From Aquibaculum sediminis (GTDB lineage Bacteria > Pseudomonadota > Alphaproteobacteria > Kiloniellales > DSM-21159), in NCBI RefSeq assembly GCF_040712085.1, contig NZ_JBFCVK010000011.1:62001-126000 (forward strand): 64,000 bases of DNA. Reading direction: 5' to 3'. Of this stretch, positions 24,787 to 35,098 are shown one piece after another (positions within the stretch are counted from its first letter, which is position 1; each line of letters begins with the position of its first letter). Position numbers and translations under genes: made by a program. Below the pieces are notes generated by a model. It saw only the letters and a list, made by a program, of their open reading frames with translations, ran no database searches and was not told the origin of the DNA.

Positions 24787-26514
24787 TCACTGCTCAGCCT
24801 CCCCGCGGCCGGTGCGAAGGCGGTCGCGTTCGATGATGCGGTGCGAGAGATAGGTGCCCAGGGCCACGATCACCACAGCGAGGATGCCCAGCGCCGCACC
24901 CGCGCCGCGCCCGGCCGGGGACTGCATGTAGAGATAGATGCCGTAGGCCAGCGGGGCCTCGCTGGCGCGGCTGACCAGCATGATTGTGGCGGAGAGTTCG
25001 ACGGCGGCCGTGGCAAAGCTGGTGACGAAGCCGGCAAGGATGCCGCCGGCCATCAGCGGGACCACCACCCGGCGGATGGTGCGCGACTTGCTGGCGCCGA
25101 GGTTCTCAGCGGCCTCCTCAAGAGCCAGCGAAAGCTGCTGCAGCGCCGCCATGCAGGAGCGCAGGGCATAGGGCAGGCGCCGGATCATCAGCGCGATGAT
25201 GATGATGCCCCACCAGCTTGCCATGGGGCCGAGACCGAAGGGAAGCTGGATGCCGTGGAACATCCGCAGGTAGCCGATGCCGAGCACGACACCGGGAACC
25301 GCCAGGGCAGCGGTCGCCATGTAGTCCAGCCACTTGCGGCCGGGCAGGCCGGTGCGGATGACGATGTAGGCGATCGCGGTGCCCACCACCACGTCCAGGA
25401 TCGCCGCCGTGCCGGCATAGAGCAGGGTGTTGTAGATGTACTGCGCGGACTCGGTGAAGACGGTGTGGAAGTGCTGCAGCGTGAAGCCGTCGGGCAGGGG
25501 GCTGAAGGACCAGATCGTGCCGAAGGCCAACAGCACCAGGCCGAAGTGCGGCGAAAGCACCAGCGCCAGGATCAGCAAGATCACTCCGTAGGCCAGGATC
25601 TTCTCCTTGGTCGAAAGCTCGCGCTTGGACAGCCCGCCGCCGCCCTTCTGCGTCGTGGCGTAGTCCTTGCCGCGCATGAAGAGGAAGGAGGCCCAGAGGG
25701 AAAAGACAGAGAAGGCCACGAGGATGAAGGAGATCACGTAGCCCATGGGGTCGTTGATGCCCACACCCGTGATTCGCAGATAGGCCTGCGGCGCCAGCAT
25801 GGTGTTGACGTTCAGCAGCAGAGGCGTGCCCAGGTCGTCGAACACCTTGATGAAGACCAGGGCGGCGCCTGCCAGATAGCCCGGCATGGCGAGCGGAAAG
25901 ACGATGCGCCGGAAGAGTCGCAGGCCCGAGGCCCCCAGGTTTTGGGCGGACTCCTCCATGGAGCGGTCGATGTTGCGCAGTGCGGCAGAGAGATTGATCA
26001 GGATGAAAGGGAAGTAGTGGATCGACTGCACCAGGATGACGCCGTTCAGCCCCTCCATGAAGGGGATGCGAAAGCCGAAATACTGGTTAAGCAGCAGATT
26101 GACCGTGCCGTTGCGCCCGAAGAGCAGTGACATGGCGACCGCACCGACGAAGGGCGGCATGATCAGGGGGATGAAACCGAGGCTCTGAATGATCGCCGTG
26201 CCGGCGAAGTTGAAGCGCGTGGTGATGTAGGCAAGGGGCAAGGCGATGATGGTCGCCACCACCACCGACATGGCAGAGACGTAGAAGGAATTGACGAAGC
26301 TCTGCTGGAACAGCGTGGTGTTGAAGAAGTCCTCGAAGTTCTGGAGCGTCAGCGCACCCGTCCGGGCGTCCAGGAAGGCCACGTAGATCACCTGCGCAAC
26401 CGGCAGGACGAGAAAAGCCATCAGGAGGATGGCGATCAGGATGCCCGCCACCGCTGCCCCGGACAGGCGCGGGAACAGGGTAAAGCGTGACGACTGGGTT
26501 GAGGTGGCGCTCAT
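24787..26514 (-). CDS. Fused ABC importer permease (FbpB/PhnU-like, two domains)
   Basis: 575-residue inner-membrane permease with two binding-protein-dependent transport domains and about 12 transmembrane segments. Each half has an EAA loop that docks the ATPase: EESAQNLGASGLRLFRRIVF in the first and EEAAENLGASKSRTIRRVVV in the second. This tandem layout is typical of the Fe(III)/2-aminoethylphosphonate group. ATG at 26514 follows GGAAGG. A terminator-like hairpin separates it from the binding-protein gene. Confidence 0.93.
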   Translation of the reverse strand: MSATSTQSSRFTLFPRLSGAAVAGILIAILLMAFLVLPVAQVIYVAFLDARTGALTLQNFEDFFNTTLFQQSFVNSFYVSAMSVVVATIIALPLAYITTRFNFAGTAIIQSLGFIPLIMPPFVGAVAMSLLFGRNGTVNLLLNQYFGFRIPFMEGLNGVILVQSIHYFPFILINLSAALRNIDRSMEESAQNLGASGLRLFRRIVFPLAMPGYLAGAALVFIKVFDDLGTPLLLNVNTMLAPQAYLRITGVGINDPMGYVISFILVAFSVFSLWASFLFMRGKDYATTQKGGGGLSKRELSTKEKILAYGVILLILALVLSPHFGLVLLAFGTIWSFSPLPDGFTLQHFHTVFTESAQYIYNTLLYAGTAAILDVVVGTAIAYIVIRTGLPGRKWLDYMATAALAVPGVVLGIGYLRMFHGIQLPFGLGPMASWWGIIIIALMIRRLPYALRSCMAALQQLSLALEEAAENLGASKSRTIRRVVVPLMAGGILAGFVTSFATAAVELSATIMLVSRASEAPLAYGIYLYMQSPAGRGAGAALGILAVVIVALGTYLSHRIIERDRLRTGRGEAEQ

Positions 26515-26539
26515 CAACAGCCTTCCGGGAGCACGGCAG

Positions 26540-26575
26540 AAAAGGGCCCGCCCTGCCGCGAGGGCAGGGCGGGCC
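26540..26575 (-). terminator. Attenuator-like hairpin inside the importer operon
   Basis: Perfect 13-bp stem GGCCCGCCCTGCC/GGCAGGGCGGGCC with a 5-base loop; read on the minus strand it is followed by C and four T. It lies between the binding-protein stop and the permease start, where partial termination would keep the binding protein in excess. Confidence 0.7.
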
Positions 26576-26589
26576 GACAGGAGGACTGC

Positions 26590-27906
26590 TTACAGTGCGG
26601 CGGCCTGCTCGGCCAGTTCCCTGGCCTTGCGGTAGTTATCGACCGCGAAGCTGTCCCACTCCTGCTCCACCTCGGCCTGACGGCCCACCACTTCGGTGTC
26701 TTCCGTCTTGCGGGCCACCTGGAAGACGCCGGTGAAGGAGGGGTCGAGGGATTCTTCCTCGGTGATCGGCAGCGCCTCGATGAGTGCGCGGGCCTCGGCG
26801 ATCAGCGCCTGGGCTTCCTCGTTGCCGCTGTCGGCCTGCGCCGCTTCGGCCTCCTGCACCGCTGACACTGCGTCGCGGAGGTCGTCCAGGCGGTAGGTGA
26901 TCATCACGTCGAAGAGCGAGTTGACCAGATTGTAGCGCGCCCCGGACTTGTCGACGTCGAAGGCGATGGCGCCTGGCGCGAAATCCTCGTCGAAGGGATT
27001 GGGGAAACCCTCAGGCGCGTTGGCATAGGCCTCCGGGTTGACCGGCAGGCGCATGATCGAGGGATTCAGCAGCACTTGCTGCCCTTCGGGGGACAGCACG
27101 AACTCGACGAAGGTCTTTGCACCTTCTTCATTGGGCGCATTCTCGATGACCCCGATGTTCGCCGGCACGATCGAGGTCACGCTGGGATAAACCAACTCGA
27201 CCGGGAAGCCCGTGGCTTTTGAGGCGAGGCCGAAGAAGTCGATGACGATGCCGTATCCGGCGCTGCCGGAATTCACCGCGTCAGGCACGCCAAAGCTGCG
27301 CTCGGTCACGGTGTTCATGTTGCCGGCGATCCACTTCCACTTGGCCCAGCCGTCTTCCCAGCCGTCACCCTGCAGCAGGGTTTCGACGGTCAAGTGCGTG
27401 GTGCCGGAGCGCGAGGGTGCGGACATGGCTACATGGCCGTTGTACTCGGCGCGCATGAGATCTTCCCACTCCTGAGCGACTGGGAGCTCGTTCGCCTCGA
27501 CATAGCGGGTGTTGTACATGATGCCGTAGCCGGAGGCGGCGAAGCCGTAATAGAAGCCATCCGGATCGTTGATCGGGTAGGAGCCGATCTCGTGCGGGAT
27601 GCCCTCGGCTTGGATGTCGACCTGAGCCAGCAGATTCTCCGACTTCAGGACCTCGAAGGCATCCGGGGCCGAGGCCCAGAAGATGTCCGTGGTGTTGGAG
27701 TCACGGGTTTCCTGGAGGAAGGCAACCGAGGCGTTGGTGTTCCGGTTGATCACTTCCAGTTCATGATCCGGATGTGCCTCTTCGAAGGCAGCCTTGAAGG
27801 GCCCCGTCAGGTCCTGGGGAAAGGACGTAACCACCGTGATGGTGTCGGCCGAGGCCGTGGACACGGCCAGCAGGCCGAGCGCGGTGCCCAGCAACAGGTT
27901 CTTCAT
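26590..27906 (-). CDS. Periplasmic solute-binding protein, FbpA/PgtC-like with C-terminal extension
   Basis: 438-residue exported binding protein. The signal peptide is MKNLLLGTALGLLAVSTASA. The family fold is shown by TITVVTSFPQDLTGPFKAAF, DIFWASAPDAFEVL, GIMYNTRYV and VEFVLSPEGQQVLL. FbpA-like proteins are usually about 340 residues; here about 90 extra residues form a helical C-terminus rich in Ala and Glu (VSAVQEAEAAQADSGNEEAQ), as in longer PgtC-type members. ATG at 27906 follows GGAGGAA. It is the first gene of the importer operon, whose last gene is a phosphatase. No iron-ligand tyrosine pair is obvious, so an organophosphate ligand is as likely as iron. Confidence 0.88.
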   Translation of the reverse strand: MKNLLLGTALGLLAVSTASADTITVVTSFPQDLTGPFKAAFEEAHPDHELEVINRNTNASVAFLQETRDSNTTDIFWASAPDAFEVLKSENLLAQVDIQAEGIPHEIGSYPINDPDGFYYGFAASGYGIMYNTRYVEANELPVAQEWEDLMRAEYNGHVAMSAPSRSGTTHLTVETLLQGDGWEDGWAKWKWIAGNMNTVTERSFGVPDAVNSGSAGYGIVIDFFGLASKATGFPVELVYPSVTSIVPANIGVIENAPNEEGAKTFVEFVLSPEGQQVLLNPSIMRLPVNPEAYANAPEGFPNPFDEDFAPGAIAFDVDKSGARYNLVNSLFDVMITYRLDDLRDAVSAVQEAEAAQADSGNEEAQALIAEARALIEALPITEEESLDPSFTGVFQVARKTEDTEVVGRQAEVEQEWDSFAVDNYRKARELAEQAAAL

Positions 27907-28235
27907 GGTATTTCCTCCCAATCGGGTGTCGGCGTTCTGTCCGCCTCTTGATGATTTCCGGGGCGGCGTGGGCACAGTCTGCCCAAGTACCGCGAGGGAT
28001 CAAGCAATAGCGGACGCGTGGTGGTGCGAACGCATGCGCAGCAAATTCGCCGCACACCCGTTACTGGGAGGCTTCCAGGAAATCTTCGATTGGGAGATGA
28101 GCGGGGACGATAACCATGGGAAGAGGCCGCGCCCGCGAGCCCCGGATTAGGGGGTGATGAGCCGGAATCGAACTCTGGCGAGCGGCGCTATCCCAGGCAC
28201 GGGCCGAGGCGTGAAGTCCCGCCTCGGCCGGAACG
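27907..28235. other. 329-base intergenic region upstream of the importer operon
   Basis: Holds the upstream region of the binding-protein gene on the minus strand and the downstream region of sufA. Apart from the stem at 28202-28229 and a degenerate tRNA-like stretch near 28150-28185, I see no gene. Short frames here lack ribosome-binding sites or protein-like composition. Confidence 0.5.
28202..28229 (-). terminator. Strong hairpin after the suf operon
   Basis: Perfect 10-bp stem GGCCGAGGCG/CGCCTCGGCC with an 8-base loop, starting 7 bases beyond the sufA stop on the minus strand. There is no clear T run, so termination may be weak or rho-dependent, or the stem may protect the transcript end. 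Confidence 0.5.
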
Positions 28236-28574
28236 TCAGACCGCGAAGCTTTCTCCGCAGCCGCAGCGGCTCGATTCGTTCGGGTTCTTGAAGACGAAAC
28301 CGGACTCGAGCTTGTCTTCGACAAAGTCCATCTCGCTGCCAAGGATGAACAAGACCGAGGTGGGGTCGACGAAGATCTTGACGCCCTTGTCCTCGACGAC
28401 GTCCTCGAACTTCTTCTGCTCCTTAGCGTACTCGACGAAGTAGCTCAGGCCGGAGCAGCCGCGTGTGCGCACACCGACGCGCAGTCCCAAAACCCCGTCC
28501 TCCGGGCTCTTGGTCATCAGGTGCTTGACGCGCTCGGCGGCGCGTTCCGTCAAGGTCAGTACGCTGCCAGTCAT
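28236..28574 (-). CDS. sufA: A-type iron-sulfur carrier protein (SufA/ErpA/HesB family)
   Basis: 112-residue carrier with the three conserved cysteines of A-type proteins: one in TRGCSGLSYFVEYA and two in the C-terminal RCGCGESF. It receives clusters from the SufBC2D scaffold and passes them to apoproteins. It is the last gene of the suf operon. ATG at 28574 is used; an upstream GTG is nearer the AAAGGA site and would add two residues. Confidence 0.93.
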   Translation of the reverse strand: MTGSVLTLTERAAERVKHLMTKSPEDGVLGLRVGVRTRGCSGLSYFVEYAKEQKKFEDVVEDKGVKIFVDPTSVLFILGSEMDFVEDKLESGFVFKNPNESSRCGCGESFAV

Positions 28575-28624
28575 AGACACTCGTCCTTTCTGCTCCTCCC
28601 GAATGTAACCATTGCCAGGCCGGA

Positions 28625-29092
28625 TTAGAAGATCCCCAGCGCGAGCTTGGCGTCTTCGCTCATGCGGTCCTTGTCCCAGGGTGGATCCCAGGTGAGCGTG
28701 ACCGAGACCAGGCCAACGCCCTCGACCATCGCCACCCGGTCGGCCACCTGGCCCGGCATCTCGCCGGCGACGGGGCAGGCCGGCGCGGTGAGCGTCATAG
28801 TGATGCCCACGTCGCCATTGGCCGCAATGGTGAGGTCGTAGATCAGGCCCAGGTCGTAGATGTTGACCGGAATCTCCGGATCGTAGACGTCTTGCATCGC
28901 CTCGACGATCTGCTCCTGCGTCGCAACCGGCTCGCCTTCCTGCCGCGGTTCGCCGGCACGGGCAGTAAAGCCTTCCTCCACCTGTTCAGCCGTTCCGCCC
29001 CCGGCCCACAGATATGGATTGTAGTGCGGGCGGGCTGGCAAGTCTTCCGGCAGGCCGTCGCTGCGCAGCTTGTCGCGTTGATCTTCGCTCAT
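28625..29092 (-). CDS. sufT: SufT-like MIP18/DUF59 iron-sulfur assembly factor
   Basis: 155-residue protein. The C-terminal 100 residues are a DUF59/MIP18 domain (VEAMQDVYDPEIPVNIYDLG, then TAPACPVAGEMP and VTLTWDPPWDKDRM) with the conserved Cys in PACP. An N-terminal stretch of about 55 residues is polar and probably disordered. Start ATG at 29092 overlaps the sufU stop by 4 bases. SufT proteins help mature iron-sulfur proteins under high demand. Confidence 0.9.
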   Translation of the reverse strand: MSEDQRDKLRSDGLPEDLPARPHYNPYLWAGGGTAEQVEEGFTARAGEPRQEGEPVATQEQIVEAMQDVYDPEIPVNIYDLGLIYDLTIAANGDVGITMTLTAPACPVAGEMPGQVADRVAMVEGVGLVSVTLTWDPPWDKDRMSEDAKLALGIF

Positions 29093-29559
29093 TCCGTGGA
29101 GACCTCCTGCTGTCCGTCGAGAGCGGCCGTCATGGTGTGCCACGCAAGCGTGGCGCATTTGACCCGCACCGGAAAATCACGCACGCCGGCGAGAACCTCC
29201 AGACGCTCGATCGCGTCCGCGTCCAGATCCTCCGGTTCATGCTCCGGCGGCTCGTCGTGAGTGCACAGCCAATGAAACCGTTCGAACAGTGCCCGAGCCT
29301 GACTTTCCTTCAGGCCCTTGAGGGTTTCCGTCATCAGTGAGGCCGAAGCCAGCGAGATGGCGCAGCCCTTGCCCTTGAAGGCGCAGTCCTGGATCACGCC
29401 GTCCTCGTCCACCGTCAGGTAGATGAAGAGCGTGTCGCCGCACATGGGGTTGTAGCCATGGGCGTTGCGGTTGGCGTCATCCGGGTGTCGGAAGTTCCGC
29501 GGGTGCTTGCCGTGATCAAGGATGACTTCCTGGTAAAGTTCACGCAGTTCTTCGAGCAT
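29089..29559 (-). CDS. sufU: SufU-type sulfur-transfer/scaffold protein
   Basis: 156-residue IscU/SufU-fold protein. The three conserved cysteines are in NPMCGD, GKGCAISLAS and RVKCATLAWH, with the LAWH ending typical of SufU. The 20-residue insertion of SufU relative to IscU is present before RVKC. It stands next to sufS, with a TGATG overlap, where other proteobacteria often have sufE; it probably accepts persulfide from SufS. Confidence 0.92.
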   Translation of the reverse strand: MLEELRELYQEVILDHGKHPRNFRHPDDANRNAHGYNPMCGDTLFIYLTVDEDGVIQDCAFKGKGCAISLASASLMTETLKGLKESQARALFERFHWLCTHDEPPEHEPEDLDADAIERLEVLAGVRDFPVRVKCATLAWHTMTAALDGQQEVSTE

Positions 29560-30824
29560 CAGCCGAAAAGCTCCTTAACCTTGAGCACGGCCGCGACCAG
29601 GGCGTCGACCTCCGCTTCGCTGTTGTAGAGTCCAAAGGATGCCCGCACCGTGGCGGCGACGTCGAAACGGTCCATCACCGGCTGCGCGCAGTGGTGGCCG
29701 GCGCGTACCGCCACGCCGGCGCGGTCGAGGATCGTGCCGATGTCGTGCGGGTGGGCCTGATCCAGGGTGAAGGAGACAATCGCCGCCTTGTCGGCACCGG
29801 TGCCGAAGATGCGCAGTCCCTCGATTTCCGAGAGCCTGGCCGTGGCATAGGACAGCAGACCCTGCTCGTGCGCCTGGATGGCCGCGTAGTCGAGGCCCTG
29901 CACGTAGTCGATGGCCGCGCCCAGACCGGCCGCCTCGACGATGGCCGGCGTGCCGGCTTCGAACCTGTGCGGGGCCGCCTTCCAGGTCGATTTCTCGAAG
30001 GTGACGGAGGAGATCATCTCGCCGCCGCCCTGATAGGGCGGCAGGGCGTTCAGCAGGTCCTTGCGTCCGTAGAGCACGCCGATGCCCGAGGGGCCGTAGA
30101 GCTTGTGGGCGGAAAAGGTGTAGAGATCGGCACCGAGATCCTGCACATCCACCGCCATGTGCGGCACCGCCTGGCAGCCGTCGATCAGCACCGTGATGTC
30201 GCCCAGGGCCTTGGCCTCGGCGATCATCTCCTTGACCGGCACCACCGTCCCCAGCGCGTTCGAGATGTGGGTGAGGGCGACCAGCTTGGTGCGCGGCCCA
30301 AGCAGCGCATTGTATGCCTCGCGATCCAGGGTGCCATCGTCCAGCAGAGGAATGACCTTGAGCACGATGCCCTTGCGATCGCGCAGCAGCTGCCAGGGGA
30401 CGATGTTGGAGTGATGCTCCAGGGCGCTGATGATGACCTCGTCGCCCTCTTCCAGGAAGGCGTTGCCGAAACTGTGGGCCACGAGATTGATGGCCTCGGT
30501 GGCGCCGCGGGTGAACACGATCTCATCGCTGCTTGCCGCGTTCAGCAGGCCCGCCGCCTTGGTGCGCGCACCCTCGAAAATGTCCGTGGACTCCTGGCTG
30601 AGGCGATGCACGCCGCGGTGCACGTTGGCGTAGCAGGTCTCCATGATCCCGGTCATGGCGGAAATCACGGCGCGCGGCTTCTGGGCGCTGGCGGCGCTGT
30701 CGAGATAGACCAGCGGCCGGCCATAGACCTCGCGCTCCAGGATCGGGAAGTCGGCTCGCACCCGCTCTACATCCAGCGCTTTCACCGAGTTGCCGCCGGG
30801 CGCGGCCTGCGTCAGGGTCGACAT
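29559..30824 (-). CDS. sufS: Cysteine desulfurase SufS
   Basis: 421-residue PLP enzyme that takes sulfur from cysteine. The PLP Lys is in TFSAHKLYGPSGIG and the catalytic Cys in RAGHHCAQPVMDRF. Group-II features such as FTRGATEAINLVAHS are present. ATG at 30824 is preceded by GGAGAG. It lies 23 bases after sufD and overlaps sufU by one base. Confidence 0.95.
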   Translation of the reverse strand: MSTLTQAAPGGNSVKALDVERVRADFPILEREVYGRPLVYLDSAASAQKPRAVISAMTGIMETCYANVHRGVHRLSQESTDIFEGARTKAAGLLNAASSDEIVFTRGATEAINLVAHSFGNAFLEEGDEVIISALEHHSNIVPWQLLRDRKGIVLKVIPLLDDGTLDREAYNALLGPRTKLVALTHISNALGTVVPVKEMIAEAKALGDITVLIDGCQAVPHMAVDVQDLGADLYTFSAHKLYGPSGIGVLYGRKDLLNALPPYQGGGEMISSVTFEKSTWKAAPHRFEAGTPAIVEAAGLGAAIDYVQGLDYAAIQAHEQGLLSYATARLSEIEGLRIFGTGADKAAIVSFTLDQAHPHDIGTILDRAGVAVRAGHHCAQPVMDRFDVAATVRASFGLYNSEAEVDALVAAVLKVKELFG

Positions 30825-30847
30825 GTAAGGCTTCTCTCCTCTTCGCC

Positions 30848-32173
30848 TCAGTTCGTGCCCAGAAGCCAGTGCTGCAACCGTTCCAGCAGGGCCGGGCGCA
30901 GGGCTTCCAGAGGGAAGTCTTCGATCAGTTCAGCAACAAAAGCTTCCACCAGCAGGGCCCGAGCGCCTTCCTGGCTGAGCCCGCGGCTGCGCAGGTAGAA
31001 AAGCGCGTCCGCGTCGAGCTCACCGGCGGTGGCGCCATGGGCGCACTGCACGTCGTCGGCAAAGATTTCCAGTTCGGGCTTGCTGTCGATCTCGGCCTTT
31101 TCCGAGAGCAGCAGCGTCTTGTTCAGCATTCGGCCGTCGGTCTTCTGAGCGTCCTGCTCCACGACGATCCGACCCTGGAAAACCCCGCGGGCCCGGTCGT
31201 CGAGGGCTCCCTTGTAGGTCTGGCGTGCAGCAGTATGGGGCACGGTGTGACGGATCACGCTGGTGGTGTCACCATGCTGGCGCCCGCGCAGCAGATAGGC
31301 GCCATCGAGGGTGATGTCGGCATTCTCGCCCAGAAGCGTCGCATCGATCTCGTGCCGCGAGAGGGCCGCGCCACTGGTGAAGGCCAGGCTGCGATAGCGG
31401 GCGTCCCGCTCAAGCTGCAGGTGGGTGCCTGCCAGATGCACGCTCTCTTTGCCGGTTTCCTGGACCCGCAGATGCGTCAGGCCAGCCCCGGCCGCCACAT
31501 GGATGTCGGAGACCAGATTGAGCAGGCCATGGCCGCTGCCCACACTTTGATGATGCTCGACCAGCGTGGCCTGGGCGCCGCGGCCGATGCTGACCACCAG
31601 GCGCTGATGGCTCTCGACCGCAGCTTCACTGGTGCCACCGACAAAGATCACCTCCACCGGCGTGTCGAGCTGAATGCCGGACGCCACGCTCAACAGCAGG
31701 CCCTCATCGAAGAGGGCGTCGTTCAGAGCCTGCAGCGTGCGCTCCCGGTCATACTCGGCCGCCTGCAGCAGGCCTTCCAGCCGCTGCGGCGTGTCGCGAA
31801 GGACCTGGGAAAGCGGTGCCAGGGTGACGCCATCCGGAAGACCGGCGAGCTGCGAGTGATCCGGCGAGAAGCGGCCGTCTAGGAAGACCAACCGCAGGCG
31901 CGCGCTCTCCGCCGGCAGGAGCGAGGCAACGCGATCGAGGCTGGTCCGCTGCGCCGACGCGGCCGGTGTGTAGCTGCGATCGCGCAGGGCGCGGGGCAGG
32001 TTGGTGTACTTCCAGCTTTCCAGTCTGGGGCCGGGCAGGCCGCTGGCACGGAACTGTTCCAGCCCCTGGGCTCGGAAGTCATCCAGCCAGTCGATGCCCG
32101 CGCCGGGGAGCGTTCCGGCGAGATCGCGCCAGCGTCCCTCGATCTCACTTACTGTCAAAGCCTCTGTGGCCAT
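30848..32173 (-). CDS. sufD: Fe-S assembly complex subunit SufD
   Basis: 441-residue subunit of the SufBC2D scaffold. It has the SufBD beta-helix core with typical lines such as YKGALDDRARGVFQGRIVV, ILLSEKAEIDSKPELEIFADD (in part) and VQCAHGATAGELDADALFYL. The conserved His is in CAHGAT. It starts 21 bases after sufC. Its N-terminal 100 residues, unlike SufB, contain LPGPRLESWKYTNLPRAL, the usual SufD opening. Confidence 0.95.
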   Translation of the reverse strand: MATEALTVSEIEGRWRDLAGTLPGAGIDWLDDFRAQGLEQFRASGLPGPRLESWKYTNLPRALRDRSYTPAASAQRTSLDRVASLLPAESARLRLVFLDGRFSPDHSQLAGLPDGVTLAPLSQVLRDTPQRLEGLLQAAEYDRERTLQALNDALFDEGLLLSVASGIQLDTPVEVIFVGGTSEAAVESHQRLVVSIGRGAQATLVEHHQSVGSGHGLLNLVSDIHVAAGAGLTHLRVQETGKESVHLAGTHLQLERDARYRSLAFTSGAALSRHEIDATLLGENADITLDGAYLLRGRQHGDTTSVIRHTVPHTAARQTYKGALDDRARGVFQGRIVVEQDAQKTDGRMLNKTLLLSEKAEIDSKPELEIFADDVQCAHGATAGELDADALFYLRSRGLSQEGARALLVEAFVAELIEDFPLEALRPALLERLQHWLLGTN

Positions 32174-32194
32174 AATGTTGAAACCTTTGCCTTT

Positions 32195-32944
32195 TTACGC
32201 CGCCGCTTCGACCATGTCGGCATAACCCTTCGCTTCCAGCTCCTTGGCCAGTTCCGGTCCGCCGCTGCGGATGATCCGGCCCTGCGAGAGCACATGCACC
32301 CGGTCGGGCACGATGTAGTCCAGCAGGCGCTGATAGTGGGTGATCACCAGCATGGAGCGCTCCGGCGTGCGCAGTGCGTTGACGCCATCGGCCACCGCCT
32401 TGAGTGCGTCGATGTCGAGGCCACTGTCGGTTTCGTCCAGGACGGCGAGCGCCGGCTCCAGCATGGCCATCTGCAGCACCTCGTTGCGCTTCTTCTCGCC
32501 GCCGGAGAAGCCGGCGTTGACAGCGCGCTTCAGGTATTCGTCGGACATGCCCAGTTCCTTGACCTTCGCGCGAAGGATCTTGAGGAACTGCATGGCGTCG
32601 AGCGCACTTTCGCCGCGGGACTTGCGCACGGCGTTGACCGCTTCCTTGAGGAAGGTGGTGTTGGGCACACCGGGGATCTCCACCGGGTACTGGAAGGCGA
32701 GGAAGACGCCGGCCGCCGCCCGCTCTTCCGGGGCCAGATCCAGCAGGTTCTGACCCTTGAGCAGCACTTCGCCCTCGGTCACCTCATAGCCTTCGCGACC
32801 CGAGAGAACATAGGAGAGGGTCGACTTGCCCGAGCCGTTGGGCCCCATGATGGCGTGTACCTCGCCGGCCCCGATAGACAGGTCGATACCCTTGAGGATC
32901 TCCGTGCCATCGACTGTGGCGTGAAGGTTCTTGATTTCAAGCAT
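32195..32944 (-). CDS. sufC: Fe-S assembly ATPase SufC
   Basis: 249-residue ABC-type ATPase of the SufBC2D complex. Walker A is GPNGSGKSTLSYVL, the signature SGGEKKRNEVLQMAML and Walker B ALAVLDETDSGLD. The signature and the DETDSGLDIDALK sequence are diagnostic for SufC. It lies between sufB and sufD with 56 and 21 bases of spacing. Confidence 0.97.
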   Translation of the reverse strand: MLEIKNLHATVDGTEILKGIDLSIGAGEVHAIMGPNGSGKSTLSYVLSGREGYEVTEGEVLLKGQNLLDLAPEERAAAGVFLAFQYPVEIPGVPNTTFLKEAVNAVRKSRGESALDAMQFLKILRAKVKELGMSDEYLKRAVNAGFSGGEKKRNEVLQMAMLEPALAVLDETDSGLDIDALKAVADGVNALRTPERSMLVITHYQRLLDYIVPDRVHVLSQGRIIRSGGPELAKELEAKGYADMVEAAA

Positions 32945-33000
32945 TTAGCAATTCTTCCTGACCTGCGAACTCATCTTGGCGCTCCTGGCGGAACGCGCAA

Positions 33001-34455
<1,455 letters not shown>

Positions 34456-34497
34456 GATCTCTCCTTTTCGACCCTCTGGGGGTTCTTCCGGACCTTT

Positions 34498-34962
34498 CTA
34501 CTTGCCGCTTGCCTGCTGCAGCGCGGTCGGCGGCCGTCGCTCGCCCATGGGGACGAAAAGGCCCGCCGTCATGTCTTCGAGGGTAACGCCTTCCAGCGCG
34601 CCTCTTATCGCGTTGTTCACGCGATCCCAGTTGCCCCGCATGGGGCAGAGGGACTCGCTTTCGCAATGCCCGGACTGTCCGTCGACGCAGGCGGTGAGAG
34701 CAATGGGGCCCTCCAGTGCCTGGATGATCGCGGCCACCGTGATACGCTCCGGCGGCGCGCCCAGGCGATAGCCGCCGGCAGCGCCACGCTGCGACACGAT
34801 GAGCCCGTCGCGGGCCAAGGCGTTCAGCACCTTGGACACCGTCGGCACGGGTACGCCGGTGTCTTCCGCGATCTGCGGCGCCGTTCGCACCTTGCAGCCG
34901 TCGTTGGCCATGCGGGCCATGACCACAACGGCATAATCAGTCAGGCGGTTGAGCCGAAACAT
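34498..34962 (-). CDS. Rrf2-family SUF regulator with Fe-S cysteines
   Basis: 154-residue Rrf2 regulator heading the suf operon. The winged helix opens MFRLNRLTDYAVVVMARMA. Three cysteines in LTACVDGQSGHCESESLC give the spacing used for a regulatory iron-sulfur cluster in this group. It should sense cluster status and repress or tune the operon. It resembles the SUF regulator group of Xanthomonas-type suf operons rather than cyanobacterial SufR. ATG at 34962 is 7 bases after AGGAG. Confidence 0.92.
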   Translation of the reverse strand: MFRLNRLTDYAVVVMARMANDGCKVRTAPQIAEDTGVPVPTVSKVLNALARDGLIVSQRGAAGGYRLGAPPERITVAAIIQALEGPIALTACVDGQSGHCESESLCPMRGNWDRVNNAIRGALEGVTLEDMTAGLFVPMGERRPPTALQQASGK

Positions 34963-34975
34963 CCGGCGCTCCTAA

Positions 34976-35030
34976 ATCGGAGTTAATCAGTCCGGTTTCT
35001 GATGTACGGACTAGGGGGGAGAAATCAAGG
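34976..35030 (-). promoter_or_regulatory. suf promoter with Rrf2-type operator repeats
   Basis: Two overlapping inverted repeats occupy the suf upstream region: AGTCCG/CGGACT (34989-34994 and 35007-35012) and CGGA/TCCG (34978-34981 and 34991-34994). The second, CGGACTGATTAACTCCG on the minus strand, resembles half of an IscR type 1 site. A possible -35 TTGATT (about 35028-35023) and -10 TACATC (about 35006-35001) would place the operator across the promoter. Confidence 0.55.
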
Positions 35031-35098
35031 GAAAAGCGGCCGGCGGTTGGCGTCCTGCTCCAAGGAGCGGGGCGTCGTGCGGTCACTACACCGCAGGA

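Noticed and set aside
28150..28185. tRNA-like 3' half (TTCGATTCCGGC on the minus strand)
   Set aside because: The T stem has two mismatches and no matching acceptor, anticodon or D arm is present.
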